Assembly: GCA_002070095.1 (NCBI GenBank)
Contig: MWCR01000007.1
Coordinates: 1-64,000 of the forward strand
Length of the DNA stretch: 64,000 nucleotides
Direction: 5' to 3'
Origin: Parcubacteria group bacterium ADurb.Bin192
GTDB lineage: Bacteria; Patescibacteriota; Patescibacteriia; 2-12-FULL-60-25
A model generated the notes under the pieces. It searched no databases and was not told the origin of the DNA. It saw nothing but the letters and a program-made list of their open reading frames with translations. Each line of letters begins with the position of its first letter. Position 1 is the stretch's first letter. Below are positions 8,827 through 18,097 of this stretch, piece after piece. The position numbers and the translations under genes are program-made.

Positions 8827-10003
8827 CCAAACAATTCATTGATTTTACGATAAAATTCCTCTATGTTTTCAGGTGAATAACCTATTTTTTGTAATTTTTC
8901 ACCCAATGGCTCGTGCCGGAACAGAGCTTCCACAAAAATCGTGAGTTCAATTTCGGGCGTTTGACCCCCCGGCGCTGATCGTCGCAATTCAGCCAACGCC
9001 GCGCGTTGTTCGTGATATAATCCGATACCTTGCCGCCTGTCGATATCATTAAACAAGGTCAATTCTTCAATCACGGCTTCGGTCAAATTTTTTGCGGCTG
9101 AACCGCTTATTTTTTTATCTTCAAATCGAGCCGTTCGGCCATCATCGCTTAAACCATGAAACACTTCGTGCGCCACCGTGCCGCGATTATCACGTTCGGC
9201 ATAAGCGATCCCTATGCGGCCTTTGGTATAGAAACCTTTAATCGATTCCCAACTTTCAGGCTCATTAGCCAAGACGCTCTTAACTTCAAATTTCAAACCG
9301 TTCCCTCTTTTTTGAATAACAGCCTCATCAAGCCCGGGAAAAACCTGCGATAAAAACTCCTGAACATCTTCTTTAATTGCTTTATATTCTTCTGACAAAT
9401 TTTCAGTTTCAATTTCGCATAATGCGTCAACCAAAGGATAAAATAACTGCGAATACGTTCTGACAGTCACACGACGCAGAAAGTCAGTATCTTTTTCTTG
9501 GGCTAAAGCCGGATTTTTATTCAAGTATTTGGAAACCTGATAAAAAAACGGACCCTCTTGTTTTTTACCATCTAAAAGCCCAAGCACCTGATCCAGATAA
9601 TTATCCATATTTTCCAGAGCGGTACGCCTTTCATTTTTAGGTAACTTTTCAAGACCGTCCAATAAATAAGCCCTGACTTTACCGACATCTTCGGACTTAA
9701 GACCATTGATCTCACTTAAACACTTTTCAACGTACAAATCGTGCCCTTGCAAGGAATCCTCGGGATCTCTTTCGGTTTCTAAGGCTCGTTCAAGATGCGA
9801 CTCTGCCAATATTTTAAAAAAACATCATCCTCAATAATTTGCGCGCCTTGCTGTAAACTTTTAAAAACATATCCTTTGTCAAAAATTGAAGCCGCCGACC
9901 GCCCCACAGTGCGCCTGATTTTCTTGGAAAGTTGTGTTGGGTCCTCTATGAATTCCGAATTTGATTTTGATTCAATTGACGAGACTTCATGATGTTCATG
10001 CAT
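8823..10003 (-). pseudogene. HEVFH-motif protein, frameshifted at an A7 tract
   Basis: Two overlapping minus-strand frames look like one gene. The first part (10003-9779) reads ...IIEDDVFLKYWQ; adding one base in the run of seven A's at 9816-9822 turns this into ...DDVFFKILAESHLERALE and joins the second part (to 8823). The merged protein would be about 390 residues. The second part contains AHEVFHGLSDDG, an HExxH zinc-peptidase-like motif, with LTEAVIEELTLF downstream that could supply a third ligand. The family is not recognised. The ATG at 10003 follows the stop of the CHASE2 gene by three bases, so translation is probably coupled. A sequencing error, a real mutation or slippage on the homopolymer are all possible. 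Confidence 0.6.
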
Positions 10004-10006
10004 ACA

Positions 10007-12001
10007 TCATTTCTTGGTCATCACCCACACTCCGTTCCAATCCGCGGACGGCGGTTCGGCAATAAAATGCTGAGCGCGCGTTTTAAGGGTTTTAGAAGGC
10101 CCGTCGTCCGGGCGCAGGGCCAGCAATTCATCGATCAGGACGACAGCTCCGACGAAATCTTTGGCAAAATAGGCCGCTAAAGCCCGATCAAATTTAGCTA
10201 CAAATTCCTTGTCCGCCGGCGAAGCGTTTTTTATTTTTTTGATTACTTCAAAAATCTTAACCGGCTCTTTTTTGCCTTTAACGGCCACCAAATCCAAAGC
10301 GCGTAATAGATAACCAGAGCCCAATTCTTTGGCCACGGACTCAGTGATCAGTAAACTGACTCCGTATTCTTTGGTTAAACTTTCCAGACGGGAGCCCAAG
10401 TTTACGCTGTCTCCGATGACTGTGTAATCAAACCTTTTTTCAGATCCCATGTTGCCCACCACCATATCACCCGTATTGACGCCCACCCCGATCTTAAACT
10501 CCAAATCACCGAATTGCCGTTCATTATTCATCTGCCGCAAAGCGGCCAGCATGTCCAAGGCCGTGTCGACCGCCCGCTTGGCATGATCCGGCTGATCAAA
10601 AGGCGCGTTCCAAAAAGCCATGACCGCGTCCCCGATATATTTGTCCAAAACACCGTCATGTTCAAACACAATATCCGTCATGCGAGTCAAATATTTATTC
10701 ATTATCTCAACCAACTGCTCCGGCTTCAGACCTTCGGAGATCGAAGTAAAGCCCCTGACATCGGAAAACAAAACCGTCATAGTCCGCCGGTCACCGCCCA
10801 GTTTTAGTTTAGCCGGATTATCCAGAATAGACTCCACCACGGAATGAGAAACATACCTGGAAAAGGCCGAACGAATCTCGCGTTTTTGTTTTTCAGATTC
10901 CAGGCGCCTCTCCAAAACAACCGCCCCGAAGGCCACCATTAGAGCAATGGTCGGCCACAGCAGATCCACAATCCAACCACGGTCAAAAAGCCAGATCGAA
11001 CCAACCAAGGACATGATCCAAAAAACAGCAATCAGAGGCACAAAAGTACGGGCACGCAAAAAAGGAATGGCCAAGCCCAGAAACAGACAAATGATAATTA
11101 TCCAAAGCGCTCTCAACCAAATGGGTAATTCAAATAAAAATCTTTTTTGTAATAAAGTATCCAAAACGGATGCATGAATTTCCACCCCGGGCATGGGCTG
11201 GGAAGCCGAAGTGGGCACCAGCTGATCATCATGCAGATTGGAAGCGGTTGATCCGATTAAAACAAATCTGTCTTTAAAAAAATCCGGCTCCACCTGCCCG
11301 TCAATCACATCAGCGGCGGAAACCGTGGCAAACCCCTGACGAGGCTTGGCCGGATAATTTACTATCATGCGCCCAGCCGCGTCCGTACCCTCGGACAGAT
11401 CTATATCAACCCCTCCCAAAGAAGCTATTTGCGCCGCGAAAGCCGGCACCCGGGAACCGTCAACCGAAACCGCTTCCAAAGGAACTCTCCGGACCACCCC
11501 ATCCACGTCTTGCGGTGTGTTGGTGTGCCCCAAACGAGCGGCCGCCACGGCTATCATGGGTATGGGCGTTAATACTTTTTGACTGTTATAGGCGACCACC
11601 TCGGGCAAATTGGTGATTTCCAGTTCCACGGGCAAAACAACCTTGCCGGCCAATCTCAAAGACCGAGCTAAAGATTCATCGTTCGTCTGATCTGACGCTT
11701 CCGGAAAATTAACATCATAGCCCATAACCAAAGGCTGTTGCCGGTTGATAGTATCAATCAATTCAGCGTGTACGGCTCTGGGCCAAGGCCATCTGCCCAA
11801 ACGAGCCATGGCCGCGTCATCAATGGCCACAATTACAATTCTTTGATCCGCCGGATGGGAAGCGTATAAACGATCTGACAATCGGTTGCTCCAAGAGCCG
11901 AAAATTCCCAGCCACATAAAAACCGAACAAGCCGAGCCAACCGCCAAACTCACCAAAAGAGGCGCGCGCCAATTGGTTTTTTTAATCAATCGCATGTCCA
12001 T
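10007..12001 (-). CDS. CHASE2-domain adenylate/guanylate cyclase
   Basis: 664 residues. One membrane segment (about 15-33) is followed by a CHASE2 extracytoplasmic sensor (about 38-280, with RIVIVAIDDAAMARLGRWPW), then three membrane segments (about 293-360) and a class III cyclase catalytic domain (about 405-590). The domain shows LFSDVRGFTSISEG and LDKYIGDAVMAFWNAP (two metal Asp) and FDYTVIGDSVNLGSRLE; the K of DKYIGD and T of DYT fit adenylate rather than guanylate specificity. A short TPR-like tail ends the protein. It follows the FecR-domain gene by six bases. CHASE2 proteins often pair with FecR-domain proteins elsewhere; the ligand is unknown. Confidence 0.9.
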   Translation of the reverse strand: MDMRLIKKTNWRAPLLVSLAVGSACSVFMWLGIFGSWSNRLSDRLYASHPADQRIVIVAIDDAAMARLGRWPWPRAVHAELIDTINRQQPLVMGYDVNFPEASDQTNDESLARSLRLAGKVVLPVELEITNLPEVVAYNSQKVLTPIPMIAVAAARLGHTNTPQDVDGVVRRVPLEAVSVDGSRVPAFAAQIASLGGVDIDLSEGTDAAGRMIVNYPAKPRQGFATVSAADVIDGQVEPDFFKDRFVLIGSTASNLHDDQLVPTSASQPMPGVEIHASVLDTLLQKRFLFELPIWLRALWIIIICLFLGLAIPFLRARTFVPLIAVFWIMSLVGSIWLFDRGWIVDLLWPTIALMVAFGAVVLERRLESEKQKREIRSAFSRYVSHSVVESILDNPAKLKLGGDRRTMTVLFSDVRGFTSISEGLKPEQLVEIMNKYLTRMTDIVFEHDGVLDKYIGDAVMAFWNAPFDQPDHAKRAVDTALDMLAALRQMNNERQFGDLEFKIGVGVNTGDMVVGNMGSEKRFDYTVIGDSVNLGSRLESLTKEYGVSLLITESVAKELGSGYLLRALDLVAVKGKKEPVKIFEVIKKIKNASPADKEFVAKFDRALAAYFAKDFVGAVVLIDELLALRPDDGPSKTLKTRAQHFIAEPPSADWNGVWVMTKK

Positions 12002-12007
12002 AAAACG

Positions 12008-14110
12008 TTAATTGAAATTACCGGTTGTTGTTTGTCCGTAAATAACATGAAAATCAACCGCTGAATTTTTGATTATGCCATTCTCCGAGTACTCGGCCGT
12101 GACTGTCACCACGCCCGTTCCCAAACCCGCGGTTATGGTAGAGCCTGCCAAAGAAACCAAATTATTGGACAACGACCATCTGGCCGCGGCCGTAACATTA
12201 CTGGAAAAACCATTGGAGTAGTGAGCCGTCACGCTTAAAACTCGGGCTTGACCGGTAACCAAATCACCACCGGCCGGAGATATACTGATCCTTGACAGTT
12301 CAACATTTTGAATGACCGTCACTGAAACACGTGAAGACAATATCTTTAAACCATCATTAACAGTTGCTTCGATGGTTACCGAGCCCGGCGCGCTGGCAGT
12401 AAAAGACGATCCGCTTATAGAGCCTAAATTACCAATCACTTTTAGACTGGCTAAACTGGTCACGTCCAGAGAACTGCCGTCACGCTTAAAACCACGGACG
12501 ATTAAACGAGCTGATTCTCCCACATTCACAGGATTGGGTTGAGCCAAGACTTCGATTTTTTCCAAATCAAGCTCTTGAGCCGTGACAGGCGGCTGATTAT
12601 TATTTTCGCCGACTGTCGGCGGCGTATCGATCGGAGGATTGCTGACGGACGAACCATCAGAACCATCTCTTTGAGTCGAAGTGACTGACTCCGACCCGTC
12701 CAACCCCGGCTCCGTAGAGGTGGCTGACAATGCCTCGCTTTCTAAATCCGCAATCGAAACTGACGGTTTTTGGCATTCATCCAATTTGAGACGCATTCTT
12801 TCCAAACGCAATCTGTGGGATTTTATTTTTTCGTCCAATAAACCTTGATATTGAGGATTAAGCGTGGTTCTTAAGGCCGCAAAATCATTTTCTTCTCTGG
12901 CCAGGCCCTGCTCAACCGCATTGATGGTTTCCCTCAATCTTTCCAAAGACTGCACCCGGCAATCCATGGCTGACGCCTCATCCAGCCTGGCATCGACCGC
13001 CAAAGCACGAGCATAGAAAACCTGTGCCGGTTCGCCCTCCCATACTCTCACATACAAATCTTCCAAACGAATTTTAAATCTATACAAAATGTCATCCGGA
13101 CTGACTTCGGAAACGGACAACAGTAAATTGCCTATTATCGGCCGTATTTCTCTAGTGTATTCGCTGCCATGTTTGCCCTGCAGGCTGTTTGTAATTTCCT
13201 TTTCAGCCTCTGACAAAACATGAAAAGCCAGCCCGGATTTACCTCTAATTATCAGGTCTTGCGCGTAAGCGACTCTGCGCCCGGCATAGCGAGCCTGTAA
13301 TTCAACCGCCTTTTTGCCGGCCAGCCAAATACGCAGTTTCTCCGACCAACCGGACAGACCATATAGCCACTGATCCGGCTTATGTCCGCTTTGAACCCCT
13401 GACGCCACCAGCAAAGCCCGGGCAGCCGACTCAACAAAATTGGCATCATGCCTCTTATTTAAATCACGCCAGGCGTCGTCCCTCCAAGTACTGCTGGCCG
13501 CTTGTCCGGTTTCCAAAACCCGGCCATCCGGCTGGAATGAAACCCAGTCGCCATCAATCTTTAGATCTGAACTAAAACTACTGTTATTGGAATCAATCAA
13601 AACGCTTCCGTGATCCACTAACAACTCTTTTTGATTATCCAGGGTCGACAAGGCATAGGCCGTGCCTCTGACCGTGGCCACCACGCTGTCCGTTTGACCT
13701 TGATAAGAACTCTCCAAATCCAACAAGCGGAGAACTCTGTTCCATATCCGTCCATCGGTCAAACGCCATTTATAGTTTAATGACAGACCTTGCAAATCAG
13801 CTTGTTCAATCACCAAGGTGGTATTTTCATCCAAACGCGTTTCCGCCCGGCCATAAACCATGATACTGGCCGCAGAATCTTTTGCGGTACGCAGAGTATC
13901 ACCTTCCTTGATCTCCAAACCACTGCTGGCCAGTTTCTCCAAACCACTGTCTTTAGAGGTTACAAAAACCGTCCCTTTTTCCAACACCAAGAGCCCCTTC
14001 GAATCTTCCACTCTATTTAGGGCGCTCAAGGACCAAAACCAAAGCCCAAAAATCACCAACAAAACGACCGGCCCAAGCAATACCTGATATTTGATATACT
14101 GTTTCTTCAT
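12008..14110 (-). CDS. FecR-domain protein with Ig-like C-terminal repeats
   Basis: About 700 residues, starting at ATG 14110 (MKKQYIKYQVLLG) because the in-frame ATG at 14131 lies upstream of the -10 box. A membrane anchor (about 9-27) is followed by a FecR-like beta domain (about 35-150, with GTVFVTSKDSGLEKLASSG and SVVATVRGTAYALS). A helical middle segment, a Ser/Thr/Pro linker (about 460-500) and two bacterial Ig-like (Big_2-type) domains follow. Its operon partner is the CHASE2 cyclase, and the two may form an envelope sensing unit. That role is inference; the FecR call rests on the domain pattern. Confidence 0.75.
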   Translation of the reverse strand: MKKQYIKYQVLLGPVVLLVIFGLWFWSLSALNRVEDSKGLLVLEKGTVFVTSKDSGLEKLASSGLEIKEGDTLRTAKDSAASIMVYGRAETRLDENTTLVIEQADLQGLSLNYKWRLTDGRIWNRVLRLLDLESSYQGQTDSVVATVRGTAYALSTLDNQKELLVDHGSVLIDSNNSSFSSDLKIDGDWVSFQPDGRVLETGQAASSTWRDDAWRDLNKRHDANFVESAARALLVASGVQSGHKPDQWLYGLSGWSEKLRIWLAGKKAVELQARYAGRRVAYAQDLIIRGKSGLAFHVLSEAEKEITNSLQGKHGSEYTREIRPIIGNLLLSVSEVSPDDILYRFKIRLEDLYVRVWEGEPAQVFYARALAVDARLDEASAMDCRVQSLERLRETINAVEQGLAREENDFAALRTTLNPQYQGLLDEKIKSHRLRLERMRLKLDECQKPSVSIADLESEALSATSTEPGLDGSESVTSTQRDGSDGSSVSNPPIDTPPTVGENNNQPPVTAQELDLEKIEVLAQPNPVNVGESARLIVRGFKRDGSSLDVTSLASLKVIGNLGSISGSSFTASAPGSVTIEATVNDGLKILSSRVSVTVIQNVELSRISISPAGGDLVTGQARVLSVTAHYSNGFSSNVTAAARWSLSNNLVSLAGSTITAGLGTGVVTVTAEYSENGIIKNSAVDFHVIYGQTTTGNFN

Positions 14111-14118
14111 ACCTGATA

Positions 14119-14147
14119 ATGATAGCAACATTCTTGAGAAGTAACAA
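14119..14147 (-). promoter_or_regulatory. Promoter of the FecR-CHASE2 operon
   Basis: On the reverse strand TTGTTA (14147-14142), 17-base spacer, TATCAT (14124-14119), then eight bases to the ATG at 14110. Its -35 box touches that of the divergent rnpB promoter. Confidence 0.6.
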
Positions 14148-14176
14148 TTGACAAAAACCCCGTTTTTTGCTATCCT
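14148..14176 (+). promoter_or_regulatory. Promoter of rnpB
   Basis: TTGACA (14148-14153), 17-base spacer, TATCCT (14171-14176), expected start near 14183. Confidence 0.75.
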
Positions 14177-14182
14177 GCGCGT

Positions 14183-14686
14183 ATTCGGGCCAAACAGATG
14201 ACTGCTCCCCGTCGCTAAAGCTATGGGGAGAGGAAAGTCCGAACATCCTTTCCGCAGTAATGCGGGATGTAGCGAGAGCTGTTAACGGCAGCCGGGATAT
14301 ACCGGGCAAATACATGGACCATCACGGAAAATCGCCCAAAGCGAAATTCAGTGCCCATGCCTGCCCATAAACCCAGGGAAAGTGCCACAGAGACAATACT
14401 ATCCCCCTACGCGTAAAGCTTTGGGGGACAAAGGTGAAAAGTGATGACAGGTGGACGCGTACTAAAAAACCTCCGTTCTGCCGGTCATCTCCGGCCATGG
14501 CAACATGGTTTGGCGGCAAACCCTCTCTGATGCAAGAGCAAGACTCCGATGCCTCATTTGGCCAAGGAGACTGGTCGCTCGCATGAGCCCGCAAGCGATT
14601 GCGGGCCAAGATAGATAGTCATCCCCCGTAATGCGCGCAAGCGAATATTACAGGGACAGAATTCGGCTTATCGTTCGGCCCGATCT
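14183..14686 (+). ncRNA. rnpB: RNase P RNA
   Basis: The catalytic RNA that trims the 5' ends of tRNAs. The universal core GAGGAAAGTCCGAAC occurs at about 14230. Terminal helix P1 is formed by CGGGCC near 14186 and GGCCCG near 14682, and the 3' core ACAGAATTCGGCTTAT is present at about 14656. The region between carries recognisable P-helices and GGTAA-like core strands. At about 500 bases it is long for a bacterial A-type RNA (usually 350-420), suggesting extended peripheral helices. It has its own promoter and terminator. Confidence 0.93.
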
Positions 14687-14687
14687 A

Positions 14688-14718
14688 AAAACCCTCCGCC
14701 CCAAGCGGAGGGTTTTTA
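14688..14718 (+). terminator. Terminator after rnpB
   Basis: Eleven-pair stem AAACCCTCCGC / GCGGAGGGTTT with T-tail. Confidence 0.85.
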
Positions 14719-14763
14719 GATAAGCTACAACTAAAAACAATTCAACGCTCTGTCTACCAACTG

Positions 14764-14798
14764 TTACATGTTACATGTTACATGTTACATGCTACATG
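14764..14798 (+). repeat. Heptamer array, ttacatg type
   Basis: Five tandem 7-base units: ttacatg four times, then ctacatg. The array lies between rnpB and the sugar transferase gene and contains the -35 region of the latter. Confidence 0.9.
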
Positions 14799-14805
14799 AT
14801 ATAAT
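14777..14805 (+). promoter_or_regulatory. Promoter built on the heptamer array
   Basis: GTTACA (14777-14782, inside the heptamer array), 17-base spacer, TATAAT (14800-14805), then exactly six bases to the ATG at 14812. This predicts a leaderless mRNA. Confidence 0.6.
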
Positions 14806-14811
14806 CATCAC

Positions 14812-16236
14812 ATGAACCGTTTCAATCTAACCTTTACAGCCATTCGCCTGCCCCTGGACGCCATCGCTCTGGCCATAGCTTCAGCTTCGGCATACTTGCT
14901 GCGCTATTCTCGTTTCGCGACTGAAGTCCGCCCGATTTTGCAAGACATTCCCTATCAATCATATATCCAAACCAGCCTAACCTTTATCGGCGTCTGGATT
15001 GTTATGTTTATTATCGCCGGGCTTTATTCAACCAGACCGCGGCGGGCTTGGAACGAACTGGGAAGGATTATCTTGGCCTGCACGGCCGGGGTCATGATTT
15101 TAATCGCCTCCGTCTTTTTTCAACGAGAACTCACTCAATCGCGTTTTATCGTTATAGCCATCTGGGCTTTATCCATCTTCTTCGTATTTTTTGGACGTTT
15201 AATGTTACGCACGATCCAACATCAGCTGCTGCGCATGGGCTTTGGACACAACCGCATCGTGATCGTGGGCATGGATAACACCGCCCTCAAACTTGGCGGT
15301 ACTTTTAAAAAATCACCCATTTTCGGCTTTTCGGTTGTTAAACAACTGCCCAAATGGGACGAGGCGCAAAAAGACATCATAAAAAGTCTTATCAGAAAAA
15401 ATCAAGTGGACGGCATTATCTTGGCCGACCCGGATATGCCCAAAGACCGGGCTTTACACCTGATTGCTTTCGCCAATAAATATCATCTTCACTTCTGGTA
15501 CTTGGCCGATTTATTCGCGGCCCGCTTTATTAATATCGAAGTCACTACTCCGGGCGGCATTCCCCTTATCGAAGTTAAGCCCACGCCCCTGGACGGCTGG
15601 GGGCGCATCGCTAAACGCGCGGAAGACATTATTTTTTCCATCATACTGGTGGCTGTTACTTCTCCTCTCTGGATATTGGGAGCCATTCTGATACTCATCG
15701 AAGACGGCCTGCCCATTATCTATAAAAGCGAACGCGTAGGCGAAAAAGGCCGGCTGTTTTTGGCCTACAAATTACGTTCCATGTATAAAAAATATTCCAT
15801 CGGCCCGCAGTTCGGCAATGCTAAAAAAAATCTGGAGCTTGAAAAAGAACTGATTAAAACCAAAAGCATCAAACAAGGGCCGGTCTATAAAATTTCCGAC
15901 GATCCGCGCGTCATGAAAACCGGCGCTTTCTTAAGACGCTGGTCCATTGATGAACTACCCAATTTCATCAGCGTCATCAAGGGCGACATGTCGCTAGTTG
16001 GGCCACGCCCGCATCAACCGCGCGAAGTGGAGGGCTACTCGGACGCGCAACGCCGCGTCCTGGCCGTCAAGCCCGGCATCACGGGCATGGCGCAAATTTC
16101 GGGACGCAGCGATTTGGTTTTTGATGAAGAAGCCCGCCTGGATACCTGGTATATCGAAAATTGGTCGCCCCTGCTGGATTTATACATTCTGCTCAAAACT
16201 CCGTTTGCCGTGATACAAAGAAAAGGAGCGTACTAG
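14812..16236 (+). CDS. Polyprenyl-phosphate sugar-1-phosphate transferase (WbaP/WcaJ-like)
   Basis: 474 residues. There are four N-terminal membrane segments (to about 120), a Rossmann-like domain (about 140-250, IVIVGMDNTALKLGG), a re-entrant/membrane segment (about 273-297) and the C-terminal bacterial sugar transferase domain. That domain shows SERVGEKGRLFLAYKLRSM, IDELPNFISVIKGDMSLVGPRP and KPGITGMAQISGRSD. Such enzymes start exopolysaccharide or glycan synthesis by putting a sugar phosphate onto undecaprenyl phosphate. Two glycosyltransferases lie downstream at 18875 and 20040. The sugar specificity cannot be read. Confidence 0.93.
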   Translation: MNRFNLTFTAIRLPLDAIALAIASASAYLLRYSRFATEVRPILQDIPYQSYIQTSLTFIGVWIVMFIIAGLYSTRPRRAWNELGRIILACTAGVMILIASVFFQRELTQSRFIVIAIWALSIFFVFFGRLMLRTIQHQLLRMGFGHNRIVIVGMDNTALKLGGTFKKSPIFGFSVVKQLPKWDEAQKDIIKSLIRKNQVDGIILADPDMPKDRALHLIAFANKYHLHFWYLADLFAARFINIEVTTPGGIPLIEVKPTPLDGWGRIAKRAEDIIFSIILVAVTSPLWILGAILILIEDGLPIIYKSERVGEKGRLFLAYKLRSMYKKYSIGPQFGNAKKNLELEKELIKTKSIKQGPVYKISDDPRVMKTGAFLRRWSIDELPNFISVIKGDMSLVGPRPHQPREVEGYSDAQRRVLAVKPGITGMAQISGRSDLVFDEEARLDTWYIENWSPLLDLYILLKTPFAVIQRKGAY

Positions 16237-16293
16237 AAATGAAGCACGCGGCATGTAACAATTAGTTATCCCGATAAGAATTCGAGATTGACA

Positions 16294-16779
16294 TTAAGAG
16301 ATAATCTTAATATTGTCCGGCAGGTCATCCATCGCCACTTCAATGACATCTATGGGAATGACTTTTCCATGACTCCGCACCTGCATACCTTCATCCGGGC
16401 CAAATTGTGATTTGTCAAAGACATAAACTTTAGCCCTAAGCCCTGCTCGGACAGCATCAACCAGATTCTGCGTCGATTTGAAATGCAAACCATTATCCTC
16501 CAGGCCCCAACCACTCTCCGAATCTCCTTTAACATTTCTCTCGTTGATTAACGCTCTGAAGATAGCCGCATCCGCAAAAGCAGTAGCAAAAACTGCCGGC
16601 GCACCATCATTTTCATTAGTACCAGACGCACTATCATATGCATAAGCTTGACGCGGCTCAAGTTCTTGTATTTCTGTAGGCGAACCATGAAAAACATACT
16701 TCCCCTCTTTTTCTAAAGCCAACAGCTTTCTGCGCCCTTCGCCCATTTGTTCAATTTTTGGAGGTTGATCGAAATTCAT
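16294..16779 (-). CDS. Small protein with ADP-ribosyltransferase-like pattern
   Basis: 161 residues, family not securely recognised. It contains YVFHGSPTEIQELEPRQAYA, then APAVFATAFADAAIFRALI and KVYVFDKSQFGP. The order HGS, L-x-PR, VFATxxxxAAIF resembles small ADP-ribosyltransferase-fold proteins of bacteria and phages, but the catalytic set cannot be confirmed by eye. It is a single minus-strand gene between plus-strand genes, with no clear operon. A degraded catgtaa-type repeat lies between it and the sugar transferase (about 16243-16262). Confidence 0.45.
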   Translation of the reverse strand: MNFDQPPKIEQMGEGRRKLLALEKEGKYVFHGSPTEIQELEPRQAYAYDSASGTNENDGAPAVFATAFADAAIFRALINERNVKGDSESGWGLEDNGLHFKSTQNLVDAVRAGLRAKVYVFDKSQFGPDEGMQVRSHGKVIPIDVIEVAMDDLPDNIKIIS

Positions 16780-16858
16780 AATGGTGGAAATGTATATATC
16801 AGATTATCAGGTCGATAGACAATAGCCAAGGCGCATTATAATATGTGAATGATATATT

Positions 16859-17632
16859 ATGAAAATTACTTTTTTAGGCCTTTCCAGTTTTTTAATCGAG
16901 AATAAATATGATCATAAAATCTTGATCGATCCTTTTAATGACTCCCCCGAATGGAGCTTCGGCTTGAATTTTCCAAAAACCATCGAGGGCAAACGTCTTA
17001 CCGTGGAACTGGTTTTATTGAGTCACATGGATGCTGATCATGCTTCTTTTCGTCCGGAGGTAAGTATTGAACCGCATGGCAAGAAAGATCATAAGGCTTC
17101 CGAATACAAAATACGGTTTCCCAAACTGAATCTGCACGGTGTCTTGCTGAGCGAATGGAACGGCTATCCCAATATTGGCTGGTCATATAATATTGACGGC
17201 TTTAATTTGTGGCATCTGGCGGACAACGTCCCGTTGCTGACAAAATCGCAAATCAAAGAGGCGGGGAAAATTGACATATTGTTCATCTCTCCCACAAAAA
17301 TAGCCGGCAATATTCAGACGACGCTTAAAAACATCAAAAACATCGATCCCAAGTACGTGGTCTGGGCCCATCATATTCCGGTACAGCCTCAAAATGAAAC
17401 GAATTTAAAAAAAATACGAGACTATTACAAAAAAATCATCCTCCCCCAAAAGGCTAATAAAGGCGCTGACATGCACGCCGTTGAAGTTTTTACGGCCTAT
17501 ATGGCGAATATTTTTGAAATGAACAAAAAATTCGAGCGTGTAATCTTGATTGACAAACCGGCCTATACTGTCAATAATAAGAAATCCGACAAACCGACTG
17601 TTTTATTTTTCAGAAGAAGCGCGCAAAAATAA
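16859..17632 (+). CDS. MBL-fold metallohydrolase (UlaG/YycJ-like)
   Basis: 257 residues. The metallo-beta-lactamase fold is shown by [14 protein letters not shown] at the N-terminus, ILIDPF and the metal motif SHMDADHA (H56, D58, D60, H61), with WAHHIPVQP near residue 180. The substrate is unknown; relatives include L-ascorbate-6-phosphate lactonase-like proteins and nucleases. TATAAT at 16837-16842 lies 16 bases before the ATG. mscL starts 62 bases downstream of the stop. Confidence 0.75.
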   Translation: MKITFLGLSSFLIENKYDHKILIDPFNDSPEWSFGLNFPKTIEGKRLTVELVLLSHMDADHASFRPEVSIEPHGKKDHKASEYKIRFPKLNLHGVLLSEWNGYPNIGWSYNIDGFNLWHLADNVPLLTKSQIKEAGKIDILFISPTKIAGNIQTTLKNIKNIDPKYVVWAHHIPVQPQNETNLKKIRDYYKKIILPQKANKGADMHAVEVFTAYMANIFEMNKKFERVILIDKPAYTVNNKKSDKPTVLFFRRSAQK

Positions 17633-17694
17633 TGCAAACCGGCCGCAGCTTGTTGCCTGAAATTTCCCTGTTTACCATTAACATCACCCTTAAT

Positions 17695-18078
17695 ATGTTT
17701 AAAGAATTTAAAGAATTCGCGGTCAAAGGCAATGTCATGGACATGGCCATCGGCATCATTATCGGCGCAGCTTTCGGCAAAATTGTCAGTTCTTTCGTGG
17801 CCGATGTGATCATGCCGCCCATAGCCGTGCTCTTGAGCGGTATAGATCTCTCCGGTTTTGCGGTCACGCTCAAACAGGCTACCGACACAACGCCGGCCAT
17901 TACCCTAAATTACGGGCTGTTCATGAATACGGTCATTGATTTTTTAATTATCGCCTTCGCTATTTTTCTGGTTGTTAAACAAATCAATAAATTAAAAAAG
18001 AAAGAGCAGGCCAAACCCGTTCAACCATCCGAAGACACTTTGCTTTTAAGGGAAATCAGAGATCTGCTAAAAAAATAA
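17695..18078 (+). CDS. mscL: Large-conductance mechanosensitive channel MscL
   Basis: 127 residues from [20 protein letters not shown], the canonical MscL start; a longer frame to 17632 lacks homology. Two membrane helices (about 15-45 and 72-95) and the gate region [20 protein letters not shown] are conserved, with a charged C-terminal helix. MscL opens under membrane tension to release solutes during osmotic downshock. Confidence 0.96.
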   Translation: MFKEFKEFAVKGNVMDMAIGIIIGAAFGKIVSSFVADVIMPPIAVLLSGIDLSGFAVTLKQATDTTPAITLNYGLFMNTVIDFLIIAFAIFLVVKQINKLKKKEQAKPVQPSEDTLLLREIRDLLKK

Positions 18079-18097
18079 GCTGCGCAGTTATACGGCT

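Noticed and set aside
14764-14798. Possible CRISPR array
   Set aside because: The units are 7 bases and directly adjacent with no spacers; no cas genes are in the window.
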